Origin: Bacteroidota bacterium | GTDB taxonomy: Bacteria; Bacteroidota; Bacteroidia; Chitinophagales; Chitinophagaceae | NCBI GenBank assembly: GCA_016868815.1 | Contig: VGFQ01000007.1 | Coordinates: forward strand, 62,001 to 126,000 | Length of the DNA stretch: 64,000 bases | Direction of reading: 5' to 3' | Part shown: positions 19,253 to 28,434 of the stretch, piece by piece | How positions within the stretch are numbered: the first letter of the stretch is position 1 | Layout: the number at the start of each line of letters is the position of its first letter | Translations under genes and position numbers: made by a program | The notes under the pieces: generated by a model | Databases searched by the model: none | What the model saw: the letters and a program-made list of their open reading frames with translations, nothing else | Told to the model about the DNA's origin: nothing

Positions 19253-20719
19253 ATGACAAATCGACTTCACAGGCTGTCCTCGCGCTTTGTGATGGCCCTG
19301 ACAGCCATCTCCCTCCATGCTTCCGCCCAGGATGCATATGAGATCCAAGCCCGTATCAAGCCTTTCGTCAAGGGGTACCTCTATCTAGCGCACCATTTTG
19401 GAAAGAAGCAGTACCTCGTCGACTCTGCGCTCATAGGTTCTGACGGCTTGGCCGTCTTCAAAGGGAAGGACCGGTTGCTGGGTGGGGTGTACATGATAGC
19501 CTTTCCGGAGAAGAACGGGTGGATCGAATGCCTGATGGACCGACAGCAGCGGTTTCGGGTCGAAGCCGACACAGCCAACATCCTCGGTACCATCCGTTAT
19601 ACGGGGTCTCCTGACAACGACGTCTTTGCCGACTACCAGCGCGAATCCTTTCGCCTCGGCACCGAGATCGGGGTGCTGCAGAAAAGGATGGCGGTAGAAT
19701 CTCCGCAAGAGGCAGCTAAGACCCAGGAAATCATGCAACAGAAAGGTGCCGAGATGACAGCCTACCGCGACCGCATCATGCAGGAGCACCCCAACAACCT
19801 GCTGACAGCCATCTTTTATGTCTTGAAAGAGCCAGTGTTACCGCCGGCTGAGAAGCACCCCGGGGGCCGCTACGACTCTCTGTTTGCCTACCGGTACTTT
19901 CGCGACCACTACTGGGATCATATCTCTATGACAGATGAGCGGCTGGTACGCACGCCCGTCTTCCAGATCCGCTTCGATCGATATTTCGATGAGATTCTGC
20001 CGCAGCATCCAGACTCACTGTCAAAGGCTGCCGGCGAACTGCTGGATGCAGCCAAGCCAAATGCGGAGATGTTTAAATTCCTGCTGTCGTCCCTCACAGA
20101 CAAGTATGTGAATCCACAGTTCATGGGCATGGACGCCGTATTCGTCTACCTTTTTGAGAAATACTACATTCCTGGAATGGCCGATGCATGGATGAATGAG
20201 AAGTACCGCAAGTTCATCTTCGACCGGGGTTATAGCCTGATTTCCAATGTCATCGGCAACAAAGGGGCCGACTTCGAGTTTCTAGACACGGCAGGTCGTA
20301 AAAAAAGACTCTACGACATCTCCGCCCCCTTCACCGTCATTTGTTTCTGGGACCCTAGCTGTGGCCATTGCCAAGAGGAGGTTCCGAGACTGGACTCCAT
20401 GTTTCAGCAGAAATGGAAAAAGCAGGGTATCGCCCTTTTTGGCATGATGACGGATGGGGGTAAAGACAACTGGCTGAACTACATCCGAAAGAACAACCTG
20501 AAGGGCTGGGTGCATGGGCATCAGACCGAAGAGATGCGGGATGCATTGTACAAGGCAGGACTGCCGGGCTTTCGGCAGTTGTATGATGTCTATCAGACAC
20601 CCATCCTGTATGCACTCGATAAAGAAAAGCGGATCATCGCCAAGAAGTTGAACTACCACCAGATCGACGACCTACTGGACTACCGGCTGAAAGCCGCTGC
20701 CAAGCCCCCGGCGAAATAA
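19253..20719 (+). CDS. TlpA-like thioredoxin-domain protein with N-terminal DUF4369-type domain
   Basis: From the ATG at 19253 the product is 488 residues with a signal peptide (ALTAISLHASAQ). An N-terminal beta domain resembles DUF4369 (about residues 25-130: GYLYLAHHFGKKQYLVDSA). It is followed by a helical middle region, then a thioredoxin fold (about 335-470) with the redox pair CGHC (Cys370, Cys373) in FWDPSCGHCQEE and a cis-Pro region YQTPILYALD. It should act in the periplasm as a disulfide reductase or exchange protein. It is convergent with metF, 7 bases apart. Confidence 0.85.
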   Translation: MTNRLHRLSSRFVMALTAISLHASAQDAYEIQARIKPFVKGYLYLAHHFGKKQYLVDSALIGSDGLAVFKGKDRLLGGVYMIAFPEKNGWIECLMDRQQRFRVEADTANILGTIRYTGSPDNDVFADYQRESFRLGTEIGVLQKRMAVESPQEAAKTQEIMQQKGAEMTAYRDRIMQEHPNNLLTAIFYVLKEPVLPPAEKHPGGRYDSLFAYRYFRDHYWDHISMTDERLVRTPVFQIRFDRYFDEILPQHPDSLSKAAGELLDAAKPNAEMFKFLLSSLTDKYVNPQFMGMDAVFVYLFEKYYIPGMADAWMNEKYRKFIFDRGYSLISNVIGNKGADFEFLDTAGRKKRLYDISAPFTVICFWDPSCGHCQEEVPRLDSMFQQKWKKQGIALFGMMTDGGKDNWLNYIRKNNLKGWVHGHQTEEMRDALYKAGLPGFRQLYDVYQTPILYALDKEKRIIAKKLNYHQIDDLLDYRLKAAAKPPAK

Positions 20720-20726
20720 GGCTTGC

Positions 20727-21680
20727 TCAGAGTACTTGCCGGAGGGCGTTGTAGATGACCTTTGGCTTGCCCAGGGTATAGTAATGTAGGACCGGGACAC
20801 CTGCATTCTTCAGTTCCTGCGACTGTGCAATCAGCCAGTCAGTGCCTACCTGCTCGCATTCTTCATCCGTCTTGCAGCGCAGGATCTCATCACTGAGGTC
20901 GGTGGGAATGTCGACATGGAAGGTCCTGGGAATGACAGTGAGCTGCTTCTTGTTGGTGAGGGGCTTAAGGCCCGGGATGATGGGCACGTCAATGCCTTCT
21001 GCACGGCAGCGGTCGACGAAGGCGAAATATTTTTGATTGTCGAAGAACATTTGGGTCACGACGTATTCCGCACCCAAGGCTATCTTCTTCTTGAGCCAAC
21101 CCATGTCGTGGTCCATGTTGGGGGCCTCGAAATGTTTTTCTGGATAGCCGGCCACACCCATGCAGAAGTTGGTACGAGACCCATCCTGGATGTCTTCTTC
21201 CAGGTAAATGCCGTTGTTGAGGTCTGACACCTGCCGCAGTAGGTCGATGGCATAGCGGTTGCCGAGTGGCCCCGCCTCATAGGAGGCTTCGTTCTTGGTC
21301 ACATCCCCGCGCAGGACCAGCACATTGTCGATGCCCAGGAAGTTGAGGTCTATCAGAGCGTCTTCTGTCTCTCGGCGGGTGAAGCCCCCGCATATGAGAT
21401 GTGGTACGGCGTCCACCTTATAGTGGTTCATGATTGCAGCACAGATGGCGACGGTGCCAGGGCGCTTTCGTACTTCAACTTTTTCAAACGTCCCGTCCTT
21501 TTTCTTTTTGAAGATATGTTCACTGCGGTGGTAGGTGACATAGATGAAGGAGGGGCCGAACTCCATCAATGGGTCAAGGTGGTGGTAGATCGATGTGATG
21601 TTCTTTCCTTTGAGGGGGGGGAGTATCTCGAACGATACCAAGGTCTTTGATGCCTGGCGGATATAGTCTATGACTTTCAT
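20727..21680 (-). CDS. metF: methylenetetrahydrofolate reductase
   Basis: MetF reduces 5,10-methylene-THF to 5-methyl-THF with FAD and NAD(P)H, supplying the methyl group for MetH. From the ATG at 21680 the product is 317 residues, the usual bacterial length. Motifs include VSFEILPPLKGK, SFIYVTYHRSE, HLICGGFTRRETEDALIDL, NVLVLRGD and GAEYVVTQMFFDN. The frame continues to 21833 without added family similarity, so the shorter start is chosen. It is far from the methionine synthase genes at 56-60 kb. It is divergent from lptB, with a TATCTTTG box 22 bases upstream. Confidence 0.95.
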   Translation of the reverse strand: MKVIDYIRQASKTLVSFEILPPLKGKNITSIYHHLDPLMEFGPSFIYVTYHRSEHIFKKKKDGTFEKVEVRKRPGTVAICAAIMNHYKVDAVPHLICGGFTRRETEDALIDLNFLGIDNVLVLRGDVTKNEASYEAGPLGNRYAIDLLRQVSDLNNGIYLEEDIQDGSRTNFCMGVAGYPEKHFEAPNMDHDMGWLKKKIALGAEYVVTQMFFDNQKYFAFVDRCRAEGIDVPIIPGLKPLTNKKQLTVIPRTFHVDIPTDLSDEILRCKTDEECEQVGTDWLIAQSQELKNAGVPVLHYYTLGKPKVIYNALRQVL

Positions 21681-21701
21681 TTGAGTGGCTGCTGTTGAGG
21701 G

Positions 21702-21709
21702 CAAAGATA
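21702..21709 (-). promoter_or_regulatory. candidate -7 box of metF
   Basis: TATCTTTG on the minus strand matches TAnnTTTG exactly and lies 22 bases upstream of the metF ATG. A TTTG -33 box at the expected distance was not found. Confidence 0.4.
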
Positions 21710-21771
21710 AATCAAAGGGGCTGCTTTCGCTAACCTTGCGCTTGGCTGCACCTGAGACAGCCAATCTTGCG

Positions 21772-21779
21772 TACTTTTG
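21772..21779 (+). promoter_or_regulatory. candidate -7 box of lptB
   Basis: TACTTTTG matches TAnnTTTG exactly, 19 bases before the lptB ATG at 21799. No -33 TTTG is seen at the usual distance. Confidence 0.4.
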
Positions 21780-21798
21780 CCATTCGTCTTTGAAATAT

Positions 21799-22599
21799 AT
21801 GGGGCAGATCATACATACGGAGGGACTTGTCAAGCGCTACCGCAACCGCACGGTGGTAGATCACGTATCGGTGGAAGTCCGCCGGGGCGAGATCGTCGGC
21901 TTGCTGGGACCTAACGGGGCAGGCAAGACGACTACTTTTTACATGGTTGTGGGACTCATCCGTCCGGATGAGGGTCAGGTATTCCTAAACGACCTGAATG
22001 TCACCCGGCTGCCCATGTATAAGCGGGCTCAGATGGGCATCGGCTATCTGCCGCAGGAGGCCTCTGTATTCCGAAAGCTGTCCGTGGAAGATAACATCGC
22101 CTCTGTACTCGAGATGAAAGGGCTTGGCAGGGCGGAGCAGCGCCGCAAGACGGAAGAGCTGCTGCGTGAGTTTGGCCTCACCCATGTCCGGAAAAATAAT
22201 GGTGACTCGTTAAGTGGCGGAGAGCGGCGCAGGACGGAGATCGCCCGAGCACTGGCGGTCGACCCGGGCTTCATCCTCTTGGATGAACCCTTTGCTGGGG
22301 TCGACCCCATTGCAGTAGAAGATATCCAGTCGGTCGTGGCGCGTCTCAAATACCGCAACATCGGCATCCTCATCACCGACCACAATGTCAACGAAACGCT
22401 TTCCATCTGCGACAGGGCCTATCTACTCATCGAAGGCCGCATCTTTAAGCATGGCACTGCAGAAGAGCTCGCAGCCGACGACCAGGTGAGGCGACTCTAC
22501 CTGGGGCGTAACTTTGAACTTCGCAGAAAGGACTATCTTCACGAGGAGGCGCGGCATGAGGCTTCCGACGGGGCTCTCCCCAACGATGCATCCATCTGA
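21799..22599 (+). CDS. lptB: LPS export ABC transporter ATP-binding protein
   Basis: LptB powers lipopolysaccharide extraction from the inner membrane with LptFG. From the ATG at 21799 the product is 266 residues. The Walker A GPNGAGKT is at 37-44, the Q-loop in [17 protein letters not shown] is typical of LptB, the signature is LSGGERRR, Walker B is [12 protein letters not shown] and the switch is ITDHNV. The frame extends upstream to 21685 without similarity. The GH3-family gene follows 16 bases later and is probably co-transcribed. Confidence 0.93.
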   Translation: MGQIIHTEGLVKRYRNRTVVDHVSVEVRRGEIVGLLGPNGAGKTTTFYMVVGLIRPDEGQVFLNDLNVTRLPMYKRAQMGIGYLPQEASVFRKLSVEDNIASVLEMKGLGRAEQRRKTEELLREFGLTHVRKNNGDSLSGGERRRTEIARALAVDPGFILLDEPFAGVDPIAVEDIQSVVARLKYRNIGILITDHNVNETLSICDRAYLLIEGRIFKHGTAEELAADDQVRRLYLGRNFELRRKDYLHEEARHEASDGALPNDASI

Positions 22600-22615
22600 C
22601 GCGTCGTTGACAGAC

Positions 22616-24139
22616 ATGAGGATCCTCAGCCCCGCCATATCCCGAATGGCCCGCATGCGTATGTGGCGCATCGAGTCCATGATGATGAACCCAGTATCGG
22701 CCCAGCGCGAGGTGCTGCAGAACCTGGTCACGTCGGCACAATACACAGAGTTCGGTAGGCGGCATGGATTCCCAGAGCTGTTCTCCATCAAAGCCTTCAA
22801 GCAGGCCGTCCCCATCCAGGAATATGAGGACCTGCGCCCTTGGGTAGAGCGTATCATGCAAGGCGAACAGCAACTGCTGTGGAATACGCCGGTCCATTGG
22901 TTTGCGAAGAGCAGTGGCACCACCTCCGACAGGAGTAAGTTTATCCCTGTGAGCGATGAAAGCCTGGAAGACACGCATTTCAAGGCGGCCAAAGATGTCC
23001 TTACACTTTACTATCACTTTAATCCGGAGTCGGACCTGCTGACAGGTAAGGGACTGATCATTGGGGGGAGCCATACCATCCACCATTACAATGAAGAAAC
23101 CCACTATGGTGACCTGAGTGCCGTCCTCATGCAGAACACACCCTTCTACGGGCAGTGGATCCGTACCCCTGAACTCAGCATCGCCCTGATGGACGAATGG
23201 GAGTCCAAGATTGAAATGCTGGCGCAGAATACCATCCAGGAAGATGTCACTTCCATCTCCGGGGTACCTACCTGGACGATGGTTCTCTTTAAGTGCATCC
23301 TCGAACGCACGGGTAAGTCGTGCATCAAAGAAGTATGGCCCAACCTAGAACTGTATATGCATGGAGGTGTTTCCTTTATCCCCTATCGGGAGCAGTTCGC
23401 CCGGCTGGTAGGTGCTGACATCCATTGCCTCGAGATGTACAATGCCAGCGAAGGTTTCTTCGCTGCCCAGGACAAACCGGGCGAAGATGGGATGCTGCTC
23501 TTCACGGACCATGGCATCTTCATGGAGTTTATGCCGGTCGAAGAGTATGGCAAGCCCAACCCACAGACAGTGGGGCTGGAGAAGGTCGTGCTCGGCAAGA
23601 ACTATGCATTGGTGATCAGCACCAATGGGGGGCTCTGGCGCTACCTGTTGGGGGATACCATCCGCTTCACCACTCTCTATCCTTTCCGCATCCGCGTGGT
23701 GGGCCGTCTGAAACATTACATCAACGCGTTTGGCGAAGAGCTCATCGTAGACAATTCTGACAGGGCCATCGCCCTCGCCTCCGTGCGGACGGGCGCTGTC
23801 GTGCGGGACTATACCGTGGCACCCATCTATTTCAGCGAACACGGCAACGGCGGACATGAATGGCTGGTTGAGTTCGAAGTCGCCCCTGCCTCGCTGGACG
23901 AGTTTACTTCGGAGCTCGATCGAGTGCTGCAAACCCTCAACAGCGACTATGAAGCGAAGCGGTATCGAGACATAGCCCTCAGGCCACCCCTGCTGCACGC
24001 CGCCTCTGAGGGACTTTTCAGCGACTGGCTGAAGTCGAAAGGCAAGCTCGGTGGGCAGCATAAAGTGCCGCGGCTGTCTAACGACCGAAAATATATGGAT
24101 GAGCTGCTGCCCTTGTCTCAACGGCCGGGCCAGGAGTGA
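22616..24139 (+). CDS. GH3-family acyl-adenylating (auxin-responsive GH3-like) protein
   Basis: From the ATG at 22616 (the first after the lptB stop) the product is 507 residues. It has the GH3 fold shared with firefly-luciferase-type acyl-adenylate synthetases: the phosphate-binding FAKSSGTTSDRSKFIPVS (about residues 96-113), MHGGVSFIPYREQF, MYNASEGFFAAQD, LGDTIRFT and GRLKHYINAFGEEL. Plant GH3 enzymes join amino acids to hormones; bacterial homologues lack a settled function. Close spacing after lptB suggests co-transcription, perhaps with an envelope-lipid or conjugate role (inference only). Confidence 0.85.
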   Translation: MRILSPAISRMARMRMWRIESMMMNPVSAQREVLQNLVTSAQYTEFGRRHGFPELFSIKAFKQAVPIQEYEDLRPWVERIMQGEQQLLWNTPVHWFAKSSGTTSDRSKFIPVSDESLEDTHFKAAKDVLTLYYHFNPESDLLTGKGLIIGGSHTIHHYNEETHYGDLSAVLMQNTPFYGQWIRTPELSIALMDEWESKIEMLAQNTIQEDVTSISGVPTWTMVLFKCILERTGKSCIKEVWPNLELYMHGGVSFIPYREQFARLVGADIHCLEMYNASEGFFAAQDKPGEDGMLLFTDHGIFMEFMPVEEYGKPNPQTVGLEKVVLGKNYALVISTNGGLWRYLLGDTIRFTTLYPFRIRVVGRLKHYINAFGEELIVDNSDRAIALASVRTGAVVRDYTVAPIYFSEHGNGGHEWLVEFEVAPASLDEFTSELDRVLQTLNSDYEAKRYRDIALRPPLLHAASEGLFSDWLKSKGKLGGQHKVPRLSNDRKYMDELLPLSQRPGQE

Positions 24140-24169
24140 AATCCTGTATCTTGCAATAAATGCGATGGC

Positions 24170-24925
24170 ATGAGACTTTTAGATGGCAAGGTGGCGATTG
24201 TGACCGGTGCGGCCCGTGGGATCGGCGAGGCAGTTGTACTCAAGTTGGCAGAGCACGGCGCCCACATCGCCTTCACCTATGTGAGTGAGGGAAGCGCCGC
24301 CCGGGCAGCTGCCCTGGCGGAGCGACTGAAAAGCTTTGGCGTGGATGCTCGATCTTGGCGGACCGATGCCAGCGATTTTACTGCCTGTGAAGGCTTTGTC
24401 AGCGAAGTAGTTCAGCAATTTGGTACCGTCGATGTCTGCATAAATAATGCAGGCATCTCCAAGGATAACCTCCTACTCCGGCTTAGTCCAGCGCAATGGG
24501 ATGAGGTGATGGATGTGAATCTCAAGAGTGTCTTTAACATGACCAAGCAAGTACTACGACCGATGATGAAGGCACGTAAGGGTAGTATCATAAATATGAG
24601 TTCCATCATTGGTATCCGGGGTAATGCTGGCCAGTCGAGCTATGCTACCAGCAAAGCAGGTATTATCGGTTTCACCAAATCGGTCGCACACGAGTTGGGT
24701 AGCCGCAATATTCGCTGCAATGCAATTGCCCCTGGCTTCATCGAGACCGATATGACCCATTACCTAAAAGATGGAGAGGCAGCCAAGGCCTTCATGGATA
24801 AGATACCCCTAGGCCGCTTTGGCGCTGCGGAGGAGGTGGGCGCGACGGCTTTATACCTAGCATCCGATCTGAGCTCATATGTCACCGGTCAGGTCCTCAG
24901 TGTATGTGGTGGACTAAATATCTAA
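24170..24925 (+). CDS. fabG: 3-oxoacyl-ACP reductase-type SDR
   Basis: The 251-residue classical SDR has TGAARGIG at 12-19, NNAGISKDNLLLRL (a FabG hallmark), SSIIGIRGNAGQ, the YATSK active-site pair, and IRCNAIAPGFIETDMT followed by IPLGRFG. Together these mark FabG, which reduces 3-oxoacyl-ACP with NADPH in fatty-acid elongation. No other fatty-acid genes are adjacent, so this could be a paralogue. A gap of 30 bases separates it from the GH3-family gene, so the three genes from lptB may be one transcript. Confidence 0.88.
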   Translation: MRLLDGKVAIVTGAARGIGEAVVLKLAEHGAHIAFTYVSEGSAARAAALAERLKSFGVDARSWRTDASDFTACEGFVSEVVQQFGTVDVCINNAGISKDNLLLRLSPAQWDEVMDVNLKSVFNMTKQVLRPMMKARKGSIINMSSIIGIRGNAGQSSYATSKAGIIGFTKSVAHELGSRNIRCNAIAPGFIETDMTHYLKDGEAAKAFMDKIPLGRFGAAEEVGATALYLASDLSSYVTGQVLSVCGGLNI

Positions 24926-24952
24926 CGCAAGTCCTGCTTTTTTAATTTTGTA

Positions 24953-24960
24953 TATCTTTG
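24953..24960 (+). promoter_or_regulatory. candidate -7 box before the 104-residue ORF
   Basis: TATCTTTG matches TAnnTTTG and ends 9 bases before the ATG at 24970, giving a very short leader if used. Confidence 0.3.
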
Positions 24961-24969
24961 TCATAGTTT

Positions 24970-25284
24970 ATGATCAAGCGAGTCCAACACTTCTGGTTGA
25001 TGATATGGTTGCTGTCAATCGTCGTTCGATTGCTTCCTATCGAGCAGACGTCTGTATTCTTGTCTGACATCTTCCTGTCTGAGAAGGCCTCTGATGCAGT
25101 AGAGTCTGAAGATAAAGAGTGTGAGGTATTGGCTAGAAGCCGGCACAGCGATATGCAGGCTTTTTGTCGATACACATTTCTTCTAAGCCTTGATGGAATA
25201 CCGCTTGGTGACTATGCGGCCCATCTGATGCGGGACCGTGGGGCAGATGATATCCCGACACCACCACCCAACGCCCGCGGGTAA
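24970..25284 (+). CDS. small exported or membrane-anchored hypothetical protein
   Basis: The 104-residue product has one hydrophobic segment (about residues 7-22, FWLMIWLLSIVVRLLP) after a basic start, then a charged middle (ESEDKECEVLARSRHSD) and a Pro-rich tail. No family was recognised. A consensus-like -7 box just upstream supports transcription. The 284 bases downstream to the NTF2-like gene become AT-rich and hold no other gene. Confidence 0.45.
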   Translation: MIKRVQHFWLMIWLLSIVVRLLPIEQTSVFLSDIFLSEKASDAVESEDKECEVLARSRHSDMQAFCRYTFLLSLDGIPLGDYAAHLMRDRGADDIPTPPPNARG

Positions 25285-25568
25285 CACTTCTCCAGCGCCT
25301 CTTTCCCATTTTTATCATTCTTACTTAGAGATATTATGTCTCTTTCAATTCCTTTTTTAACATGCTCGCATCCATTATAGTGCTTTTGGTCTCATCTCAT
25401 TCACTCTGAGGGTTGCCAGAATCCAGGGTAAAGCAATATTGCTATCTGCCATCGAATTAGCGACATGAATATTATTGTAATAGACATACATAGCTAAATA
25501 ATAATTGCGCTCGAAAGATTATAATACTTGTTGTATAACTAATTATTTATTCAATAAAAAATCAACAA

Positions 25569-26066
25569 ATGGAAAACGCTAAAAATCAATTTAATGAGCA
25601 AATGGTAGAAACAACTTTGCAAGCCTGGTGCGATGCAGTAATTGCCACAGGGAAAGTTCATACCAATGGAGGGGATGTTATGACTTTTGCTAACCAAGTT
25701 TTAAATGCGGCATATGATTACGAAAACGGAAAGGTCCTTTTCAAGCCTACCCTCACATCAGGGGAGCAAACCTTTAGACCAACGCAAGAGGGAGCATTGT
25801 CTTACTTTATTGGGAAAAATAACTCATACCCGAATGACCATGGTTTTTTATTAGAACCTTGGTTAAAGGTCTGGTTTACCGATGTAAATTATATTTTGAG
25901 AGAGGATTTGGCAATTGTACAATGCAATGTTCATTTCATTTCAGCCCGAAGAGAAATTTTTGTCAATAAAAGTTTTGTTTTCAAAATAGATGAAGAATCA
26001 AAAAAAGTAAAAATTTGCTTACACCACTCTTCCCTTCCCTACAATCCAAATCCAACTACTAGTTGA
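25569..26066 (+). CDS. NTF2-like-fold protein paired with SulP transporter
   Basis: The 165-residue soluble protein begins with a helical region (TLQAWCDAVIATG) followed by AAYDYENGKVLFKPTL, FRPTQEGALSYFIG, DHGFLLEPWLKVWF and a final ICLHHSSLPY. This resembles a family of small NTF2-like proteins often found beside SulP transporters or carbonic anhydrases and sometimes mislabelled phosphoribosyl-AMP cyclohydrolase. No HisI zinc or catalytic motif is present. It is AT-rich and 87 bases upstream of the SulP gene on the same strand, so the two are probably co-transcribed and transferred together. Confidence 0.6.
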   Translation: MENAKNQFNEQMVETTLQAWCDAVIATGKVHTNGGDVMTFANQVLNAAYDYENGKVLFKPTLTSGEQTFRPTQEGALSYFIGKNNSYPNDHGFLLEPWLKVWFTDVNYILREDLAIVQCNVHFISARREIFVNKSFVFKIDEESKKVKICLHHSSLPYNPNPTTS

Positions 26067-26153
26067 TTTTTTAGGCAAGATAAGATTTGAAATACATCTA
26101 TGTAAAGGCAGTATCACACTATATAATTGATCGAGTACTCTTAAAGATTTATA

Positions 26154-27731
26154 ATGAAAAATAAATTATTTTCATCCGTACAAGCAGACTCGAAGTCAGG
26201 TTTGGTAGTTTTTCTGGTAGCATTACCTCTTTGTTTAGGAATTGCAATTGCAAGTGGGGCTCCCCCTCTTGCTGGTATAATTACAGGGATCATTGGGGGA
26301 ATAGTAGTTGGTCTTCTCAGTAACTCAAATGTAAGTGTTAGTGGGCCAGCGGCTGGTCTAATTGCTATTGTACTACTTGCGATCAATGATCTAGGATTTG
26401 AGGCATTTATATTATCCGTAATGTTGGCAGGTATTTTCCAAATCATACTTGGTTTTGCCAAAGCAGGTAATATCTCTAATTATTTTCCATCAGGCGTGAT
26501 TTATGGAATGCTAACTGGAATTGGAATCATAATTATAAAAAAAGAACTGCCTCATGCTATAGGTTATGACAAAGAGCATGAAGGTGATTTTTTCGACTAC
26601 AACCTATATAAAGAAGATTCCGGATTTTTTAACGAATTAATCAATGCCCTTAATTATTCACATTTGGGTATTATAATAACTACTCTTATTTGTTTGAGTA
26701 TTCTTATAGCATTCAATCAGATAGCTTCGCTAAAAAAAATTAAAGCTGTTCCAGGAGCTTTAGTGGTAGTAGTGGTTGGTATTGCATTAAATGAAATATA
26801 TCGAATGGCAGTACCTGACTTTTTAATTAAAGATGAGCACTTAGTGTCTTTACCGGTTGCAAGTTCATTTAATGAGTTTATAGGACAATTTTCCACTCCT
26901 GATTTCTCAGCTATCACTAACTTAAATGTTTGGGTTACTGCAGTAACTATAGCTGCAGTGGCAAGCATAGAAACTTTATTGTGCATAGAGGCCGGAGATA
27001 AAATGGACCCATATAAGCGTTATACAAGCGCAAATAAAGAGTTGAAAGCGCAAGGAATTGGAAATATTCTAACCGGGCTTCTAGGCGGATTACCCTTGAC
27101 AAGTGTAATCGTAAGAACTACTGCAAACATAACATCTGGTGCAAAAACTAAATTGTCTGCTGTCATTCATGGCGTTTTACTATTTATAGCGGTAATCTTG
27201 ATTCCGTCATTACTTAATAAGATACCTATGGCAGCTTTAGCTGCTATATTACTAATGATTGGTTATAAATTAGCCAGTCCGCTAGTTTTCAAACAGATGT
27301 ATAGTATTGGTAAATTTCAATTCATTCCTTTCATAGTAACTGTAATAGGTGTAGTTGGAACAGATTTGCTAAAAGGAGTAGGTATGGGATTAATAACGAG
27401 TATATTGTTTATTCTTACTGGGAATTTAAAAATTGCCTACTTTTTCAGAAAAGAAAAACATGCCGAGGGGGAGGTCGTTAAAATAAATTTAGCACAGGAA
27501 GTATCATTTTTGAATAAAGCAGCCATAAAACAAACACTTGCGCATTTACCAGAAAATTCAAGGGTCATAATTAGTGCACATGATACTGTATATATAGATT
27601 ATGATGTATTAGAGCTGATAAGAGACTTTTCGGAACATGGATGCAAGAACAAAAATATTTTTGTAGAGTTACATGATTTCAAAAAAGCATATAAAGTAAG
27701 TAATAGCATAGAAAATTCTCGGGTTTCTTAA
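26154..27731 (+). CDS. SulP-family anion (bicarbonate/sulfate) transporter with STAS-like tail
   Basis: The 525-residue protein has 10 or more transmembrane segments starting SGLVVFLVALPLCLGIAIASG (the SulP hallmark, about residues 14-34), then the SGPAAGLIAIV motif and a conserved LTGLLGGLPLTSVIVRTTANI segment. After about residue 430 comes a soluble STAS-like domain (VSFLNKAAIKQTL, DYDVLELIRDFSEH). Bicarbonate transporters of the BicA type share this layout. Sulfate is the alternative and cannot be excluded. It is strongly AT-rich relative to flanking adk and fabG. Confidence 0.85.
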   Translation: MKNKLFSSVQADSKSGLVVFLVALPLCLGIAIASGAPPLAGIITGIIGGIVVGLLSNSNVSVSGPAAGLIAIVLLAINDLGFEAFILSVMLAGIFQIILGFAKAGNISNYFPSGVIYGMLTGIGIIIIKKELPHAIGYDKEHEGDFFDYNLYKEDSGFFNELINALNYSHLGIIITTLICLSILIAFNQIASLKKIKAVPGALVVVVVGIALNEIYRMAVPDFLIKDEHLVSLPVASSFNEFIGQFSTPDFSAITNLNVWVTAVTIAAVASIETLLCIEAGDKMDPYKRYTSANKELKAQGIGNILTGLLGGLPLTSVIVRTTANITSGAKTKLSAVIHGVLLFIAVILIPSLLNKIPMAALAAILLMIGYKLASPLVFKQMYSIGKFQFIPFIVTVIGVVGTDLLKGVGMGLITSILFILTGNLKIAYFFRKEKHAEGEVVKINLAQEVSFLNKAAIKQTLAHLPENSRVIISAHDTVYIDYDVLELIRDFSEHGCKNKNIFVELHDFKKAYKVSNSIENSRVS

Positions 27732-27767
27732 GGATAGGGTAAAGACATTTTGACTACTTCTATCTTT

Positions 27768-27810
27768 TAGTCAATTCCCTGGTCATGAATTCACACCTGG
27801 GAATTGACTA
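27768..27810. repeat. 12-bp perfect inverted repeat between convergent sulP and adk
   Basis: TAGTCAATTCCC (27768-27779) pairs perfectly with GGGAATTGACTA (27799-27810) around a 19-base loop. The right arm contains the adk stop codon. A hairpin here could end both transcripts, although no T-run follows either arm. Confidence 0.6.
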
Positions 27811-28392
27811 GTGGGTAGCCTGTTTTTGATCGATGATCGAAGTAATCTGCCCGAAAATATCCTCGATCGTTCCGACGCCTTCGATCGACAGAGACTTGCC
27901 AAGGGCATGGTAATGTGCTGCGACGGGCATTGTGTCGCGGCGGTAGACGTCTAATCGTTTGCGGAGTACGGACTCGTCGGCATCATCGATGCGTCCGGAG
28001 GTCTTGGCGCGCTTCTGCATTCGGGTGATCAGTTCATCGTCGGGGACGTGGAGTGCGATCAGCATGTTAATAGAGGTATTATGGCTGGCAAGCAGCTGGT
28101 CGAGGGCTTTCGCCTGTGCGGACGTGCGGGGAAAGCCGTCGAAGAGGAAGCCGGGCACATCTGGATAGGTCTCAAGGGCGTTTTGGATCATTCCAATCAC
28201 CACGGCGTCAGGCACGAGTTGACCTTTGTCCATGAGGCTCTTGGCCTCTAGCCCGAGGGACGTCTTGCGTGCGATCTCGCCGCGCAGCAAGTCGCCGGTG
28301 GAGAGATGCTTGAAACCATATTGGCTAATGAGCTTCTCTGACTGTGTGCCCTTGCCGCTGCCGGGCGGGCCAAATAAAATCAGGTTGTACAT
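27808..28392 (-). CDS. adk: adenylate kinase
   Basis: Adk interconverts ATP + AMP and 2 ADP. From the ATG at 28392 the product is 194 residues: a P-loop FGPPGSGKGTQ at residues 6-16, HLSTGDLLRGEI, FDGFPRTSAQA, and a short lid (MQKRAKTSGRIDDADES) without zinc cysteines, as in the short bacterial form. The 11-residue upstream extension to 28425 is not part of the family. A TATATTTG box lies 34 bases upstream. Confidence 0.95.
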   Translation of the reverse strand: MYNLILFGPPGSGKGTQSEKLISQYGFKHLSTGDLLRGEIARKTSLGLEAKSLMDKGQLVPDAVVIGMIQNALETYPDVPGFLFDGFPRTSAQAKALDQLLASHNTSINMLIALHVPDDELITRMQKRAKTSGRIDDADESVLRKRLDVYRRDTMPVAAHYHALGKSLSIEGVGTIEDIFGQITSIIDQKQATH

Positions 28393-28426
28393 TGCGTGTG
28401 GGACCGTAGAATGTGGCTGATACATT

Positions 28427-28434
28427 CAAATATA
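28427..28434 (-). promoter_or_regulatory. candidate -7 box of adk
   Basis: TATATTTG on the minus strand matches TAnnTTTG and lies 34 bases upstream of the adk ATG; no clear -33 TTTG. Confidence 0.4.

Noticed and set aside
25569-26066. Phosphoribosyl-AMP cyclohydrolase (HisI)
   Set aside because: Similar proteins carry that label in places, but the HisI metal-binding Cys and Asp motifs are absent.
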